Assembly: GCF_002007105.1 (NCBI RefSeq) | Contig: NZ_MVBC01000018.1 | Location: 1 to 64,000 of the forward strand | Length of the DNA: 64,000 nt | DNA from: Hymenobacter sp. CRA2 | Lineage (GTDB): Bacteria; Bacteroidota; Bacteroidia; Cytophagales; Hymenobacteraceae | Direction of reading: 5' to 3' | In this document: piece by piece, positions 49,673 through 57,895 of the stretch | How the letters are laid out: each line of letters opens with the position of its first letter | Numbering within the stretch: position 1 is the stretch's first letter | Program-made: the position numbers and the translations under genes | The notes under the pieces: model-generated | What the model was told of the DNA's origin: nothing | Database searches by the model: none | The model's input: only the letters and a program-made list of their open reading frames with translations

Positions 49673-49697
49673 CCGAAAAAACGGGCTGTTTTTTCGG
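49673..49697 (-). other. Second hairpin in the asnA leader
   Basis: CCGAAAAAAC / GTTTTTTCGG is a perfect 10-bp stem with a 5-nt loop between the attenuator and the asnA start. It has no following T-run on the minus strand, so it is not a terminator; its role is unknown. Confidence 0.5.
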
Positions 49698-49731
49698 AAT
49701 CAGGAAACCTTGAAATGCTCGTGGAAGGGCG

Positions 49732-49761
49732 AAAAAAAAGCCTTCCGTTTTCGGAAGGCTT
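49732..49761 (-). terminator. Attenuator terminator upstream of asnA
   Basis: On the minus strand AAGCCTTCCG (49761-49752), loop AAAA and CGGAAGGCTT (49747-49738) form a perfect 10-bp stem, followed by a U8 run at 49739-49732. It lies about 137 nt before the asnA start codon and 33 nt after the leader-peptide stop, so it would end transcription before asnA. Confidence 0.85.
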
Positions 49762-49793
49762 ACAAAATCAATTACTGATTCAGTGTCTGTCAA

Positions 49794-49871
49794 TCAGACC
49801 AATAGCCTTCCATGTCGGAATAGATTATTATTCCGATTCTGGTTATTGAGGCTGTTGGCGAACTGACGCAT
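49794..49871 (-). CDS. Asn-rich leader peptide of asnA, 25 aa
   Basis: ATG at 49871 begins MRQFANSLNNQNRNNNLFR, then HGRLLV and TGA at 49796-49794. Seven of 25 residues are Asn, with three consecutive AAT codons. Five of the seven Asn codons are AAT although the surrounding genes use AAC heavily. The three AAT codons lie inside a 7-bp hairpin, CGGAATA / TATTCCG (49816-49835). Codons 21-23 contain GGAAGGCT (49811-49804), complementary to the 5' arm of the terminator. These parts are those of a classical ribosome-controlled attenuator sensing charged tRNA-Asn. Confidence 0.8.
   Translation of the reverse strand: MRQFANSLNNQNRNNNLFRHGRLLV
49804..49835 (-). promoter_or_regulatory. Pause hairpin and antiterminator segment of the asnA leader
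   Basis: The pause-type hairpin CGGAATA-N6-TATTCCG (49835-49816) contains the tandem Asn codons. The antiterminator segment GGAAGGCT (49811-49804) is the same sequence as the 3' arm of the terminator and can pair with its 5' arm AGCCTTCC instead. A ribosome stalled on the Asn codons would open the first hairpin and favour the antiterminator; one that reaches the UGA would cover the segment and allow termination. Confidence 0.75.
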
Positions 49872-49925
49872 GAGGCTGCTTTAGGGGCGTTTCGAGGGCT
49901 AAAATAAGAGCCTGAGTTTAAGCTG

Positions 49926-49955
49926 CAAAAATATTTATCAAATAATTTTTCCAAG
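49926..49955 (-). promoter_or_regulatory. asnA promoter
   Basis: On the minus strand TTGG (49954-49951) is followed after 17 nt by TATTTTTG (49933-49926), an exact TAnnTTTG -7 element. The predicted start near 49918 leaves about 47 nt before the leader-peptide ATG. Confidence 0.7.
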
Positions 49956-50129
49956 TTCGGCAGTTCTCGCACGCGTGGGATATATCGTCACGTTGCAGGC
50001 CTGCCCTGCCCGAGCCAACATACCCGGGTTTGGTGCTTGGCGGCCTGGGGCCTTCCTTTGCAGCGCGAAAAAGCCGTAGCTCGACCGGAACAGCCCGCCT
50101 GCTCCCTCGTACACCTACCGCTCCCTTCT

Positions 50130-50531
50130 GTGCCCCCGTTGCCCGTGCGCCAAGCCATTGCCATTCTGCTTCTCTGTTCGCTGTCGGTGCACTGCGCCGG
50201 GCGCTTGGGCATTGTGGCCAGCTGGTGGCTCAACCGCGACTACGTGGCCCGCGTGCTCTGCATCAACCGCGACAAGCCGCAGATGCACTGCAACGGCAAG
50301 TGCCACCTGCGCAAACAGCTGCGCGCGGCCGACGCCCGCGAAGCCAAGCAGCAGCCCGGCCCCAGCAAGCAGGCGTTTCAGGAAATCGTGCTGGCCTGCC
50401 CGGTCCTGGAGCCCGTAGCGCTGCCAGCGCCAGCGTGGTACGCGGGGGCGGCGCCGCGCTACGCAGCTCTGTGCGTGCCCCAGTACGCCTGGGACCGGCC
50501 CGGGCCGGAGTACCCGCCCGCGGAGGGCTGA
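50130..50531 (+). CDS. Small membrane-anchored protein with CNGKC motif, 133 aa
   Basis: I chose GTG 50130, which places a hydrophobic N-terminal segment (AIAILLLCSLSVHCAGRLGI) near the start; GTG 50145 is also possible. The next part, NRDYVARVLCINRDKPQMHC then NGKCHLRKQLR, carries Cys residues in the C-x8-C-NGKC arrangement found in small proteins beside TonB receptor/PepSY loci in Bacteroidota. It is probably in the inner membrane facing the periplasm and may bind metal, which is inference. It lies 104 bp upstream of the TonB receptor and is likely in the same operon. Confidence 0.7.
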   Translation: MPPLPVRQAIAILLLCSLSVHCAGRLGIVASWWLNRDYVARVLCINRDKPQMHCNGKCHLRKQLRAADAREAKQQPGPSKQAFQEIVLACPVLEPVALPAPAWYAGAAPRYAALCVPQYAWDRPGPEYPPAEG

Positions 50532-50634
50532 TTGATTCCCGTTTTTCGGAATTCGGCGAACTGCCTGGTTCGGCGCGCGGCTTTCGTTAGGGCCCTGCGC
50601 GGCGGCAGCTTGCCTTCAATCAGCCTGTAAATCA

Positions 50635-53052
50635 GTGAAGAAAGCTTTACCGCTGTTGCTGGCCCTTGTGGGGGCGGGGCAGGCAGCCTGGGCGCAGCGT
50701 AGCCTCTCGGGGCGCGTGTTCGACGCCACGACCAAAGAACCCCTCATTGGCGCTACCGTGCGCACGGCCGACGGCCAGCTGGGCACCGCCACCAACGGCA
50801 CCGGGCAGTTTACCCTTGCCACCACTGCTTCGCAGCTGGTAGTGACGGCCGTGGGCTACCAGCCGCAAACCTTAGCGGTACCCACCGACGGCACCGCCCT
50901 GCGCGTGGCGCTGGCCCCGGCCGTGCAGGATTTGCAGACGGTGGTGGTGACGGCCTCGCGCGAGGCGCAGCTGCGCACCGAGGCCCCGGTGGCCATCAGC
51001 AAACTCTCCCCAACCGTCATTCAGGACACCAAGCCGACCTTGCTGGTGGAGCTCATCAACAAGGTGCCGGGCGTGGTGATGCTCAACTACGGCAACGAGC
51101 AGCACGCCATGGGCATTCGGCAGCCCTTCGGCACCAATGCCTACTTTCTGTACCTGGAAGACGGCGTACCGCTGCGGCCCATGGGCGTGTTCAACCACAA
51201 CGCCCTGCTGGAGACAAACCCGCTGGCCATCAACTCCATCGAAGTAGTGAAAGGCCCGGCTTCGTCGCTGTACGGGCCGGAGGCCGTGGGCGGGGCCGTG
51301 AACGTGCTGACCAAGCGCCCGACCAGCGTGCCCACGGCCAGCCTGGGCGTGCAGGGCGACCAGTACGGCTACCGCCGGGTGCAGTTCGGCGGCGGGGGCA
51401 TGGTTACGCCGAAGCTCGGGGCTTACGTGAGCGGCTACGTGGCGCGGCAGCGCGACTCCTGGCTAGCCTCGTCGGATTACAATAAGCAGTCGGTGAACGG
51501 GCGGGTGGGATATGCCCTGACCGAGCGCACCCGGCTGACGGCCGCCGCCTCGTACAACAACTACGACTCGCAGACCAGCAGCAGCATCGACAGCGTGGCC
51601 TACTACCGGCGTGAGTACTCGTCGACCTCGGACTTCACTTACCGCAAAACCTACGCGCTGCGGGCCCGCCTCACGGCCGAGCAGCAGTGGAACGCGCAGA
51701 ATGTCAGCACGCTTACAGCTTACTTCCGCGACAACAGCGTGGGCCAGAACCCGAGCTACGGCATCCGCTGGAACCCGACGCCCTCGGCCACGAACGACCC
51801 CAGCAAGGCCAAGGGCGAGGTCAACGTCAATGCCTTCCGCAGCTACGGCCTGCTGGCCCAGCACAGCGTGCGGTTCGCTTGGCTGAACTCGCACTTACTC
51901 GGCGGGGCCAGCTTCGACTACTCCCCTACCCGCTACGACGCCCACCAGATAGACCTGGCGGCCCAGCTGCGGCCGGGCGGAAAATCGGTGGCGCAGTATA
52001 CCGTGCTGGCCGACCGGCCCGACTTGCCCATTGCCGATTACGACACGGATCTGCGCAACGCGGCCGTGTACGCGCAGTTCGACCTGCATCCCATCGGCGC
52101 CCTGCCGCAGCTGCAGCTCACGCTGGGCGGCCGCTTCGACCGGCTGGCCTTCGATTACCACAACTACCTGGACGAGTCGGTGGGCGCGAAGGTGTACCAG
52201 CAGGCCACCCCGAAAGCGGGCCTGACCTATGACCTGGGCAAGGGCCGCGGCGTGTATGCCAACTACTCGCAGGGCTTTTCGCCGCCCGGCCTCACGTCCA
52301 TCTTCCGCAAGCGGCCCGGCACCGGTGTCACTACGGGCGGCGTGAGCGTGCCGGCCGATTTCTACTACAACCTGCGGCCGGCGCGCTTCTACAACAAGGA
52401 AGTGGGCGGCTGGGTGTCGTTGCTCGCGGGCAAGGTGTACCTCGACGTGGCCCTGTACCAGCTGGACGGCCGCAACGAGCTGCTGAGCATCCGCCAGCCC
52501 GACAACTCTACCGACTACCAGAGCGCCGGCAAAACCCTGCACCGCGGCGTGGAATACGGCCTCACGTACCGCCCGACGCCGGAGCTGCTGTTTCGCTTCG
52601 GGGGCACCAACGCTGTGCACCGTTTCGAGGAGTTCGTGCTGAGTACCAAGGCCTCCGACGCCGTGCAAAACGCCAACGGCAAGCAGATGCCGCAGGCTCC
52701 GTACTGGGTGGCCAATACCGAACTGACCTACAAGCCGCAGTGGCTCCCCGGCCTGCGCGTGGCGGCTGAGTACCAACGCATCAGTGCCTGGTATCAGGAC
52801 CAGATCAACCAGGTGCGCTACGACGACCGGGGCCTGTTCGGGGCCCGCGGAGTCAGCGTGCTGAATATGCGCACCGGCTACAGCTGGCGCGAAACCGTGG
52901 AGGTCTTCGTGAACGTGCTCAACGTGACCAACGAGCTGTACGCCACCGCCGCCACCCGCGGCAACAACGCCACCGACCGCAGCACTTACACGCCCGGCGC
53001 GCCCCGCACCGTGAGCGTGGGCCTGCAGTACAACTTCATTGGTAAAAAGTAG
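50635..53052 (+). CDS. TonB-dependent outer-membrane receptor, 805 aa
   Basis: GTG 50635 gives a signal peptide (MKKALPLLLALVGAGQAAWA, first codon GTG). A carboxypeptidase-regulatory-like domain (SLSGRVFDATTKEPLIGATV) covers about residues 22-100, with the TonB-box-like segment QTVVVTASREAQLRTEAPVA after it. The plug has YLEDGVPLRPMG and SIEVVKGPASSLYGPEAVGG, and the rest is a 22-strand barrel ending in GLQYNFIGKK. The SREAQLRTEAPV type is usual for ferric-siderophore or copper receptors. The neighbours (CNGKC protein and PepSY protein) support metal uptake. Confidence 0.9.
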   Translation: MKKALPLLLALVGAGQAAWAQRSLSGRVFDATTKEPLIGATVRTADGQLGTATNGTGQFTLATTASQLVVTAVGYQPQTLAVPTDGTALRVALAPAVQDLQTVVVTASREAQLRTEAPVAISKLSPTVIQDTKPTLLVELINKVPGVVMLNYGNEQHAMGIRQPFGTNAYFLYLEDGVPLRPMGVFNHNALLETNPLAINSIEVVKGPASSLYGPEAVGGAVNVLTKRPTSVPTASLGVQGDQYGYRRVQFGGGGMVTPKLGAYVSGYVARQRDSWLASSDYNKQSVNGRVGYALTERTRLTAAASYNNYDSQTSSSIDSVAYYRREYSSTSDFTYRKTYALRARLTAEQQWNAQNVSTLTAYFRDNSVGQNPSYGIRWNPTPSATNDPSKAKGEVNVNAFRSYGLLAQHSVRFAWLNSHLLGGASFDYSPTRYDAHQIDLAAQLRPGGKSVAQYTVLADRPDLPIADYDTDLRNAAVYAQFDLHPIGALPQLQLTLGGRFDRLAFDYHNYLDESVGAKVYQQATPKAGLTYDLGKGRGVYANYSQGFSPPGLTSIFRKRPGTGVTTGGVSVPADFYYNLRPARFYNKEVGGWVSLLAGKVYLDVALYQLDGRNELLSIRQPDNSTDYQSAGKTLHRGVEYGLTYRPTPELLFRFGGTNAVHRFEEFVLSTKASDAVQNANGKQMPQAPYWVANTELTYKPQWLPGLRVAAEYQRISAWYQDQINQVRYDDRGLFGARGVSVLNMRTGYSWRETVEVFVNVLNVTNELYATAATRGNNATDRSTYTPGAPRTVSVGLQYNFIGKK

Positions 53053-53071
53053 CTCCAAATGCTAGAACTAG

Positions 53072-53107
53072 CTCCCCTCCTCAGCTGAGGAAGGGTTGGG
53101 GGTGGTT
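53072..53107 (+). repeat. REP-like palindrome, family R, left half
   Basis: CTAGCTCCCCTCCTCAGCTG with a single change in the second half (AGGAAGGG) is followed by TTGGGGGTGGTTGAA. It is paired with 53163-53205, inverted. Confidence 0.85.
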
Positions 53108-53162
53108 GAAAAACAGAGCTAAAAGGCTAGAAAATTTAGTTCTGGAAGTTGTACAACGATTC

Positions 53163-53205
53163 ATCAACCACCCCTGGCCCCTCCTCAGCTGAGGAGGGGG
53201 ACTAC
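53163..53205 (-). repeat. REP-like palindrome, family R, right half
   Basis: ATCAACCACCCCTGGCCCC continues into the palindrome. The pair sits between the TonB receptor and PepSY genes in what is probably one operon. Confidence 0.85.
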
Positions 53206-53253
53206 CTCTAGCCTTAGCTCTACTTCCTCTGCTCCCGCCCTCTTTTCGCTTCC

Positions 53254-54807
53254 ATGCCAACCATCGAACAAACCATACCCCACCGCCCCATTCGCCAGGC
53301 CGTGCAGCGCCGCATGTACCGCTGGCACCGGCTGCTGGGCCTTGTCACCGTCATCCCCGTCATCATCTGGACGCTCAGCGGCCTTTCGCACCCGCTGATG
53401 AGCAACTGGCTGCGGCCCAAAATTGCCAAGGAGACCTTGCCGCCTACGCCGGCCTTCCGTCCTGCCGTTCCTTTGCAACAGGTGCTGCAAAACCACCAAA
53501 TCAGTCACCTGCGCAACGTGCGGCTGGTGCGCTTCGAGGGCCAGCCGGCTTACCAGCTGCTCCTGGAAGCGCCCACAGCCGTGCCGCGCTACTTCAGCGC
53601 CCGCACCGGCACTGAGCTGGGCCCGGACGCCGACCGCCGATTTGCCGAACGGCTGGCGCGTTACTTCACCCAGGACTCCACGAGCCGCGTAACGTCGGCG
53701 GAGCGGCTAACGGGCTTCACCCAAGACTACCCGTTCGTCAACCGCCTGCTGCCGGTCTGGAAAATCACCTTCGCGGCCCCCAACGGCCTGACGGTGTACG
53801 TGGAGACGATGCCGGCCCGGCTGGCCACCTTCAACAACCCGACGCGTGCCGCCTTCCTGCGCATGTTCAGCCTGCTGCACACCTGGTCGTGGCTGGAGCT
53901 GATCGGCAACAACACGGTGCGCGTGCTGGTGATGGTAACGCTGCTAACCGTCATCATGGTGTCCACGCTCAGCGGGCTGATCATCTACGGCTTTATGTGG
54001 CGCCGCTTCCGCCAGCCGCGCAAGGCCAGCGACCAAATAGGGTGGCTGCGCAAAAACCACCGAGTGGTCGGTCTAGCCGTGTCGCTGGTGACGCTGACTT
54101 TCGCCTTCAGCGGCGCCTGGCACGCCCTGCGCAAGCTGGAGCCCGACGAGCGGCTGCGCTACCAGCACGCACCGGCCGTGGCCGCCCGGCAGCTCGGCGT
54201 CGATGTGACGCAGCTGCCGCTGAACTGGGAACAGGTGCAAAACGTGGCGCTAGCCGAACTCAACGGGCAGGCCTACTACCAGGTATTTCAGCTGCCCGCC
54301 GACGAAAAAAGCCCCGCCAGCGGGCCAAAGGGCAAGGCCGGCAACAGCACCGGGCAGCCCGTGGAAGCCGTACGGGCGGCGACCGTCACGTATTACAGCG
54401 CGGCCACCGGCGAGCCACTCGCGGAAGGCAGCACGCAGTACGCGCAGTTCCTGGCCAACAGCTTCCTCGGCGAAACTGCCGACCAACTACCCGCCATCGA
54501 GCAGACCGCGCTAATTGACCATTTCGAGGGTGAGTACGGCTTCATCAACAAGCGCCTGCCAGTGATGAAAGTGGCCTACGCCACGCCCAGCCAGACCACG
54601 CTGTACGTGGAACCTGCCACCGGCCGCTTGGCCGCCCGCGTCGACAACGCGGACCGCTACGAAGGGCTGAGTTTTGCTTTTCTGCACAAGTACCACGGCG
54701 TGGGCACGCTGGGCAAGAACATCCGCGACGCGGTGACCATGCTCTCGGCGGCCGGTGTGCTGGCTGTGTCGCTGCTGGGCCTGTGGCTGTTTGCGAAAGT
54801 AAAATAG
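53254..54807 (+). CDS. PepSY-domain membrane protein (iron-uptake reductase-like), 517 aa
   Basis: Four membrane helices are visible: LLGLVTVIPVIIWTLSGLSH near residue 35, a region around NTVRVLVMVTLLTVIMVSTL, VGLAVSLVTLTFAFSGAWHA, and a C-terminal LSAAGVLAVSLLGLWLF. They separate two periplasmic PepSY-like domains. His residues at helix ends (YRWHRLLG, KNHRVVG) could bind haem, as in the PepSY_TM reductases found with siderophore receptors. It follows the TonB receptor on the same strand. Reduction of siderophore-bound iron or copper is the most likely role, by family and position. Confidence 0.88.
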   Translation: MPTIEQTIPHRPIRQAVQRRMYRWHRLLGLVTVIPVIIWTLSGLSHPLMSNWLRPKIAKETLPPTPAFRPAVPLQQVLQNHQISHLRNVRLVRFEGQPAYQLLLEAPTAVPRYFSARTGTELGPDADRRFAERLARYFTQDSTSRVTSAERLTGFTQDYPFVNRLLPVWKITFAAPNGLTVYVETMPARLATFNNPTRAAFLRMFSLLHTWSWLELIGNNTVRVLVMVTLLTVIMVSTLSGLIIYGFMWRRFRQPRKASDQIGWLRKNHRVVGLAVSLVTLTFAFSGAWHALRKLEPDERLRYQHAPAVAARQLGVDVTQLPLNWEQVQNVALAELNGQAYYQVFQLPADEKSPASGPKGKAGNSTGQPVEAVRAATVTYYSAATGEPLAEGSTQYAQFLANSFLGETADQLPAIEQTALIDHFEGEYGFINKRLPVMKVAYATPSQTTLYVEPATGRLAARVDNADRYEGLSFAFLHKYHGVGTLGKNIRDAVTMLSAAGVLAVSLLGLWLFAKVK

Positions 54808-54831
54808 CTTGGTTGCTGTCCTCAGCTAAGG

Positions 54832-54872
54832 CTAGCTCCCCTCCTCAGCTGAGGAGGGGTTGGGGGTGGTTG
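54832..54872 (+). repeat. REP-like palindrome, family R, left half
   Basis: GGCTAGCTCCCCTCCTCAGC continues through the intact palindrome to TTGGGGGTGGTTGAA. It is the left half of a pair with 54918-54963; the spacer contains GGGCTAAAAGGCTAATGC and TTCAACGATT, as in the 53072 pair. Confidence 0.85.
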
Positions 54873-54917
54873 AAAGACTAGGGCTAAAAGGCTAATGCTA
54901 AACGATGTTCAACGATT

Positions 54918-54963
54918 GGTCAACCACCCCTAGCCCCTCCTCAGCTGAGGAGGGGAACTAGCT
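54918..54963 (-). repeat. REP-like palindrome, family R, right half
   Basis: GGTCAACCACCCCTAGCCCC leads into the intact palindrome and GAACTAGCTCTAG. With the left half it makes the best preserved R doublet of the window. Confidence 0.85.
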
Positions 54964-55025
54964 CTAGTCTTAGATTTTAGTCCAGAGGACTTAGCAGCGG
55001 GATTTTGTCCGGGAGTATATATGCA

Positions 55026-55061
55026 AAAAAGCCGCTTCCCGAGGCCAGAAAGCGGCTTTTG
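55026..55061. terminator. Intrinsic terminator between pepSY and sod genes
   Basis: AAAGCCGCTT / AAGCGGCTTT, 10 bp with a 12-nt loop, is flanked by A and T runs. It sits about 20 bp beyond the superoxide dismutase stop. Confidence 0.75.
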
Positions 55062-55082
55062 CTATTTAGCAACGGGGTGACG

Positions 55083-55832
55083 CTAGCCTTTCTTGGCAGC
55101 TTCGTAGCGCTTACCGGCTTCCGACCAGTTCACCACGTTCCAGAAGGCGGCCACGTAATCGGGGCGCTTGTTCTGGTACTTGAGGTAGTAGGCGTGCTCC
55201 CATACATCGAGGCCGATGATGGGCGTGCCGCGCTGTACACCGGGCAAATCCATCAGCGGGTTGTCCTGGTTGGGGGTGCTGGTAATGGCCAGCTTGCCGG
55301 CTTTCGGGTCGTGAATCAGCCAGGCCCAGCCGGAACCGAAGCGGCCGGTGGCGGCTTTGGTGAATTCCTCCTTGAATTTGTCGAAGGAGCCGAAGTCTTT
55401 GGTGATGGCCGCGGCCAGCTCGCCGGTGGGCGGCCCGCCGCCCCTCTGGGCCAGCAGCTGCCAGAAAAACGAGTGATTCCAGTGGCCGCCAGCGTTATTG
55501 CGGATGGCATCGGGCTGCTTGCTGGCGGAGGCCAGGAGCTGCGCCAGGCTCAGCTTTTCCTCCGGCTTGCCGCTCACCGCCTCGTTCAGTTTCGAGACGT
55601 AGGTTTTGTGGTGCGCATCGTGGTGAATCTCCATCGTCTTGGCGTCGATGTGGGGCTCCAGCGCATTGAAGGCGTAAGGCAGCGGCGGCAGGGTGAAGGG
55701 GCCGTCCGCGATGGGCGTGGCGCGGGCTTCGCGCAGCAGGCGTTCTTCGTGGGCGGCCGCCAGCACGGCGGGGCTTACCAGGGCGCCGACCACGGCCAGC
55801 ACGCCGTTTTTCAGAAAATCTCGCTTCAGCAT
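55083..55832 (-). CDS. sodA: Exported Fe/Mn superoxide dismutase, 249 aa
   Basis: The start at 55832 gives an export signal, [20 protein letters not shown], with cleavage after LAA; a longer frame upstream overlaps the neighbouring gene and is not credible. Metal ligands are all present: His in [20 protein letters not shown], His in [13 protein letters not shown], and Asp and His in [19 protein letters not shown]. Other conserved segments are GSGWAWLI and the TPNQDNPL loop. The enzyme converts superoxide to H2O2 and O2; Fe versus Mn cannot be decided safely. The signal sequence puts it in the periplasm. Confidence 0.92.
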   Translation of the reverse strand: MLKRDFLKNGVLAVVGALVSPAVLAAAHEERLLREARATPIADGPFTLPPLPYAFNALEPHIDAKTMEIHHDAHHKTYVSKLNEAVSGKPEEKLSLAQLLASASKQPDAIRNNAGGHWNHSFFWQLLAQRGGGPPTGELAAAITKDFGSFDKFKEEFTKAATGRFGSGWAWLIHDPKAGKLAITSTPNQDNPLMDLPGVQRGTPIIGLDVWEHAYYLKYQNKRPDYVAAFWNVVNWSEAGKRYEAAKKG

Positions 55833-55903
55833 GGGTGAAATGTGAACTAGGGAGATGGAAAGAGCCGAGCGGGCAAATACGGGATAAAACCCGATATCCG
55901 CGC

Positions 55904-56659
55904 CTACTGCGCCGCGGGCGGCGTGGCCTCGTCTTCCTGCTCGGGCGGGGTATGGCCCAGCTCCGTCACCACGTCGCGCACGGCGGGGCTGAGGTAGTCG
56001 GGCACTTTCTCGGGGTCGAGCAGGCGCAACAGGCGCAGGTACTTGGCCCGGCCTTCCTCCAGCATGTAGGGCGGCACTTCGTACACGAACAGCTGGTGCG
56101 GGGGCAGTTTCTGCACGCCCACGAGGATAAAGCGGTCGGCATGCAGCGCATCGGTGTAGAAAGCGGCCTGCCGGTCGTAGTCGTAGCCGGAGCATTGGGC
56201 CACAAAGTGCTGGAAGTCGCGGGCCAGCGTGGTCTTGAAGTCGACGACGGTGTAGGGCTGGCCGGGCACGTCGACGACAAGGTCGGCGCGCAGCTTGCAC
56301 ATGGTGTTGGTCAGAGGCTCGGTGAAGATACAGCTGGGCTCGGCCACGCCCTGATCGAGCATCTGGCGCAGGTCGTCGCGCATGCGCACGCCTTCCACCA
56401 GCCACCACACCAGCGTGTCGTTGACGGCGGGGTAACTGGGCACGTACTGCTCGGGCTCGAGCAGGGCGGTGTGGAAGGCGGTGCCGAAGCTCAGCGCCCC
56501 CGACGAGCTACCCGATTCACGGCGCGGCCGGCCGTTGAGCGCGTCGCGCAGCTTCGAGAGGTCGGAGTTGGCAATGGCCGGCAGGGCGCGGTAATCGTCG
56601 TAGGTGAGGCGCAGCAGATCGGGCCGGCGCCACGGGGCAGGCGGTGTTGTTTCGGACAT
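55904..56659 (-). CDS. PD-(D/E)XK nuclease-like protein, RecE/Exo VIII type, 251 aa
   Basis: The start at 56659 ([20 protein letters not shown]) is preferred to 56671. The N-terminal [16 protein letters not shown] resembles the first helix of phage and RecE-type PDDEXK exonucleases (DUF3799-like), followed by [15 protein letters not shown]. The catalytic pattern is [22 protein letters not shown], giving D-x(n)-D-x-K, and [14 protein letters not shown] is the downstream QxxxY-like motif. It probably hydrolyses DNA or is a derived form used in recombination. No phage genes surround it. Confidence 0.8.
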   Translation of the reverse strand: MSETTPPAPWRRPDLLRLTYDDYRALPAIANSDLSKLRDALNGRPRRESGSSSGALSFGTAFHTALLEPEQYVPSYPAVNDTLVWWLVEGVRMRDDLRQMLDQGVAEPSCIFTEPLTNTMCKLRADLVVDVPGQPYTVVDFKTTLARDFQHFVAQCSGYDYDRQAAFYTDALHADRFILVGVQKLPPHQLFVYEVPPYMLEEGRAKYLRLLRLLDPEKVPDYLSPAVRDVVTELGHTPPEQEDEATPPAAQ

Positions 56660-56849
56660 AGCGTTGTGCAATGTACTACGGCGGCGCCAGCCGGGTTGTG
56701 CGGGCGGGGTATTTGCGTGAGCGGCGACCGAGAAAATCTGTTGCCTAGCAGCTCCTTACCAGCCTGCTAGTACTCGGTGAATGCGGCGGTAAAATCTCCC
56801 TGCTCATCGGCGCAACGGATGAGAGTGAGTTTCCAGGGCTTCCGGATTG

Positions 56850-57692
56850 CTAGCCACAAACATCCGGCTGGCCTTCTCGAACTCCGGGCGGCGGCAGCTC
56901 TTCGATTGACCGCAGGAAGCTTTTGATGAGCGCCGCAAAGCGTGCGGGCTGGTCTAGGTGCAGCGTGTGGCCGGCGTCCTGAATCTGCTCGGTCCGCAAC
57001 ATTGCATTGAGGTGCTGTAGCTCTTCGGCCACCGCCGCCGAAACCACGCCTTTATCCCCAAATACGAGCAGGCCTGGAATGGCAATTTCACGCACGAGCT
57101 GCTTGTACTCGGGATTCGGGGGCGTGAGCACGTCGAAGGCACTCATGCTGGTTTGCAGGCGGGCCCGCGCGAATAGCACCAGCGTTTCCTCTGACCGGTT
57201 GGGATGTCGGCGCCGCGCTTCCGCCACCACTTCTTCCAACGATTTGGCAAGCATCTTCCGGTGCTGATCCGCCACGTCACTATCGCGCACCTCGCGCTGA
57301 ACTTTGGGGCTTAGAAAGGTAGGATCAGCCAAGATCAGGCCCCGAAGCAGGCAGGATTTGCGACTTGCCACCACGGCCGCCGTCATGCCGCCCATGGAGT
57401 GCCCAAGCAAAAAGGGCGGCGGAAGCTCCAGGGCATGAATCAAGCCGGCAATGTCGCTTGCATGGTCTTCGTACCGGTAGCCATAGTCGGGCACACTCGA
57501 TTGGCCGTGCCCCCGCGCATCCGGCATGACGACGTCGTACTCCGGCTCCAGCGCCTGGGCCAGCCCGCTCCAGCATAGCCCATTGGTCATCAGCCCGTGC
57601 AGCAAAATCACGGGCGGTTTGTCTGCGCCGGTTCTGGTATAGTGAATCCTGATTCCGTTGGCCTCACAGACGGCGCTGGTCCAGTTCGTCAT
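56850..57692 (-). CDS. Alpha/beta-fold hydrolase, 280 aa
   Basis: The start at 57692 (MTNWTSAVCEANGIRIHYTR) begins the fold. The oxyanion-hole motif is VILLHGLMTNGLCW. DARGHGQS follows, and the nucleophile elbow is LLGHSMGGMTAAV with Ser at about residue 101. The acid Asp is probably in LLVFGDKGVV and the His in DAGHTLHLDQP. A cap domain of helices lies between residues 130 and 205. It is a cytoplasmic esterase or similar; the substrate is unknown. It is a single gene, divergent from the dNMP kinase-like gene. Confidence 0.88.
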   Translation of the reverse strand: MTNWTSAVCEANGIRIHYTRTGADKPPVILLHGLMTNGLCWSGLAQALEPEYDVVMPDARGHGQSSVPDYGYRYEDHASDIAGLIHALELPPPFLLGHSMGGMTAAVVASRKSCLLRGLILADPTFLSPKVQREVRDSDVADQHRKMLAKSLEEVVAEARRRHPNRSEETLVLFARARLQTSMSAFDVLTPPNPEYKQLVREIAIPGLLVFGDKGVVSAAVAEELQHLNAMLRTEQIQDAGHTLHLDQPARFAALIKSFLRSIEELPPPGVREGQPDVCG

Positions 57693-57895
57693 TTCCGCTG
57701 AGCGTGCAGTTTCTGGGTCTGCCTTCAAGTTGCTGCTTTTTATCTGCACTCACGGCCCTCGAATACGGCCGTCCGCGGCGCGCCGGAGTTCGGCCGAATC
57801 GCGCAACTTTGTGGCTTTGTTTCCCGAAAACTCCCTTTCCCACGGGTCGGGCTCGGTTCTTTGGTACGGCCCGACGTTCCCCACTTCTTCTTGAT

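Noticed and set aside
49790-49972. 60-aa minus-strand frame over the asnA leader
   Set aside because: It overlaps the Asn-rich leader in another frame, spans the predicted promoter and has no conserved features; the Asn leader explains the structure better.
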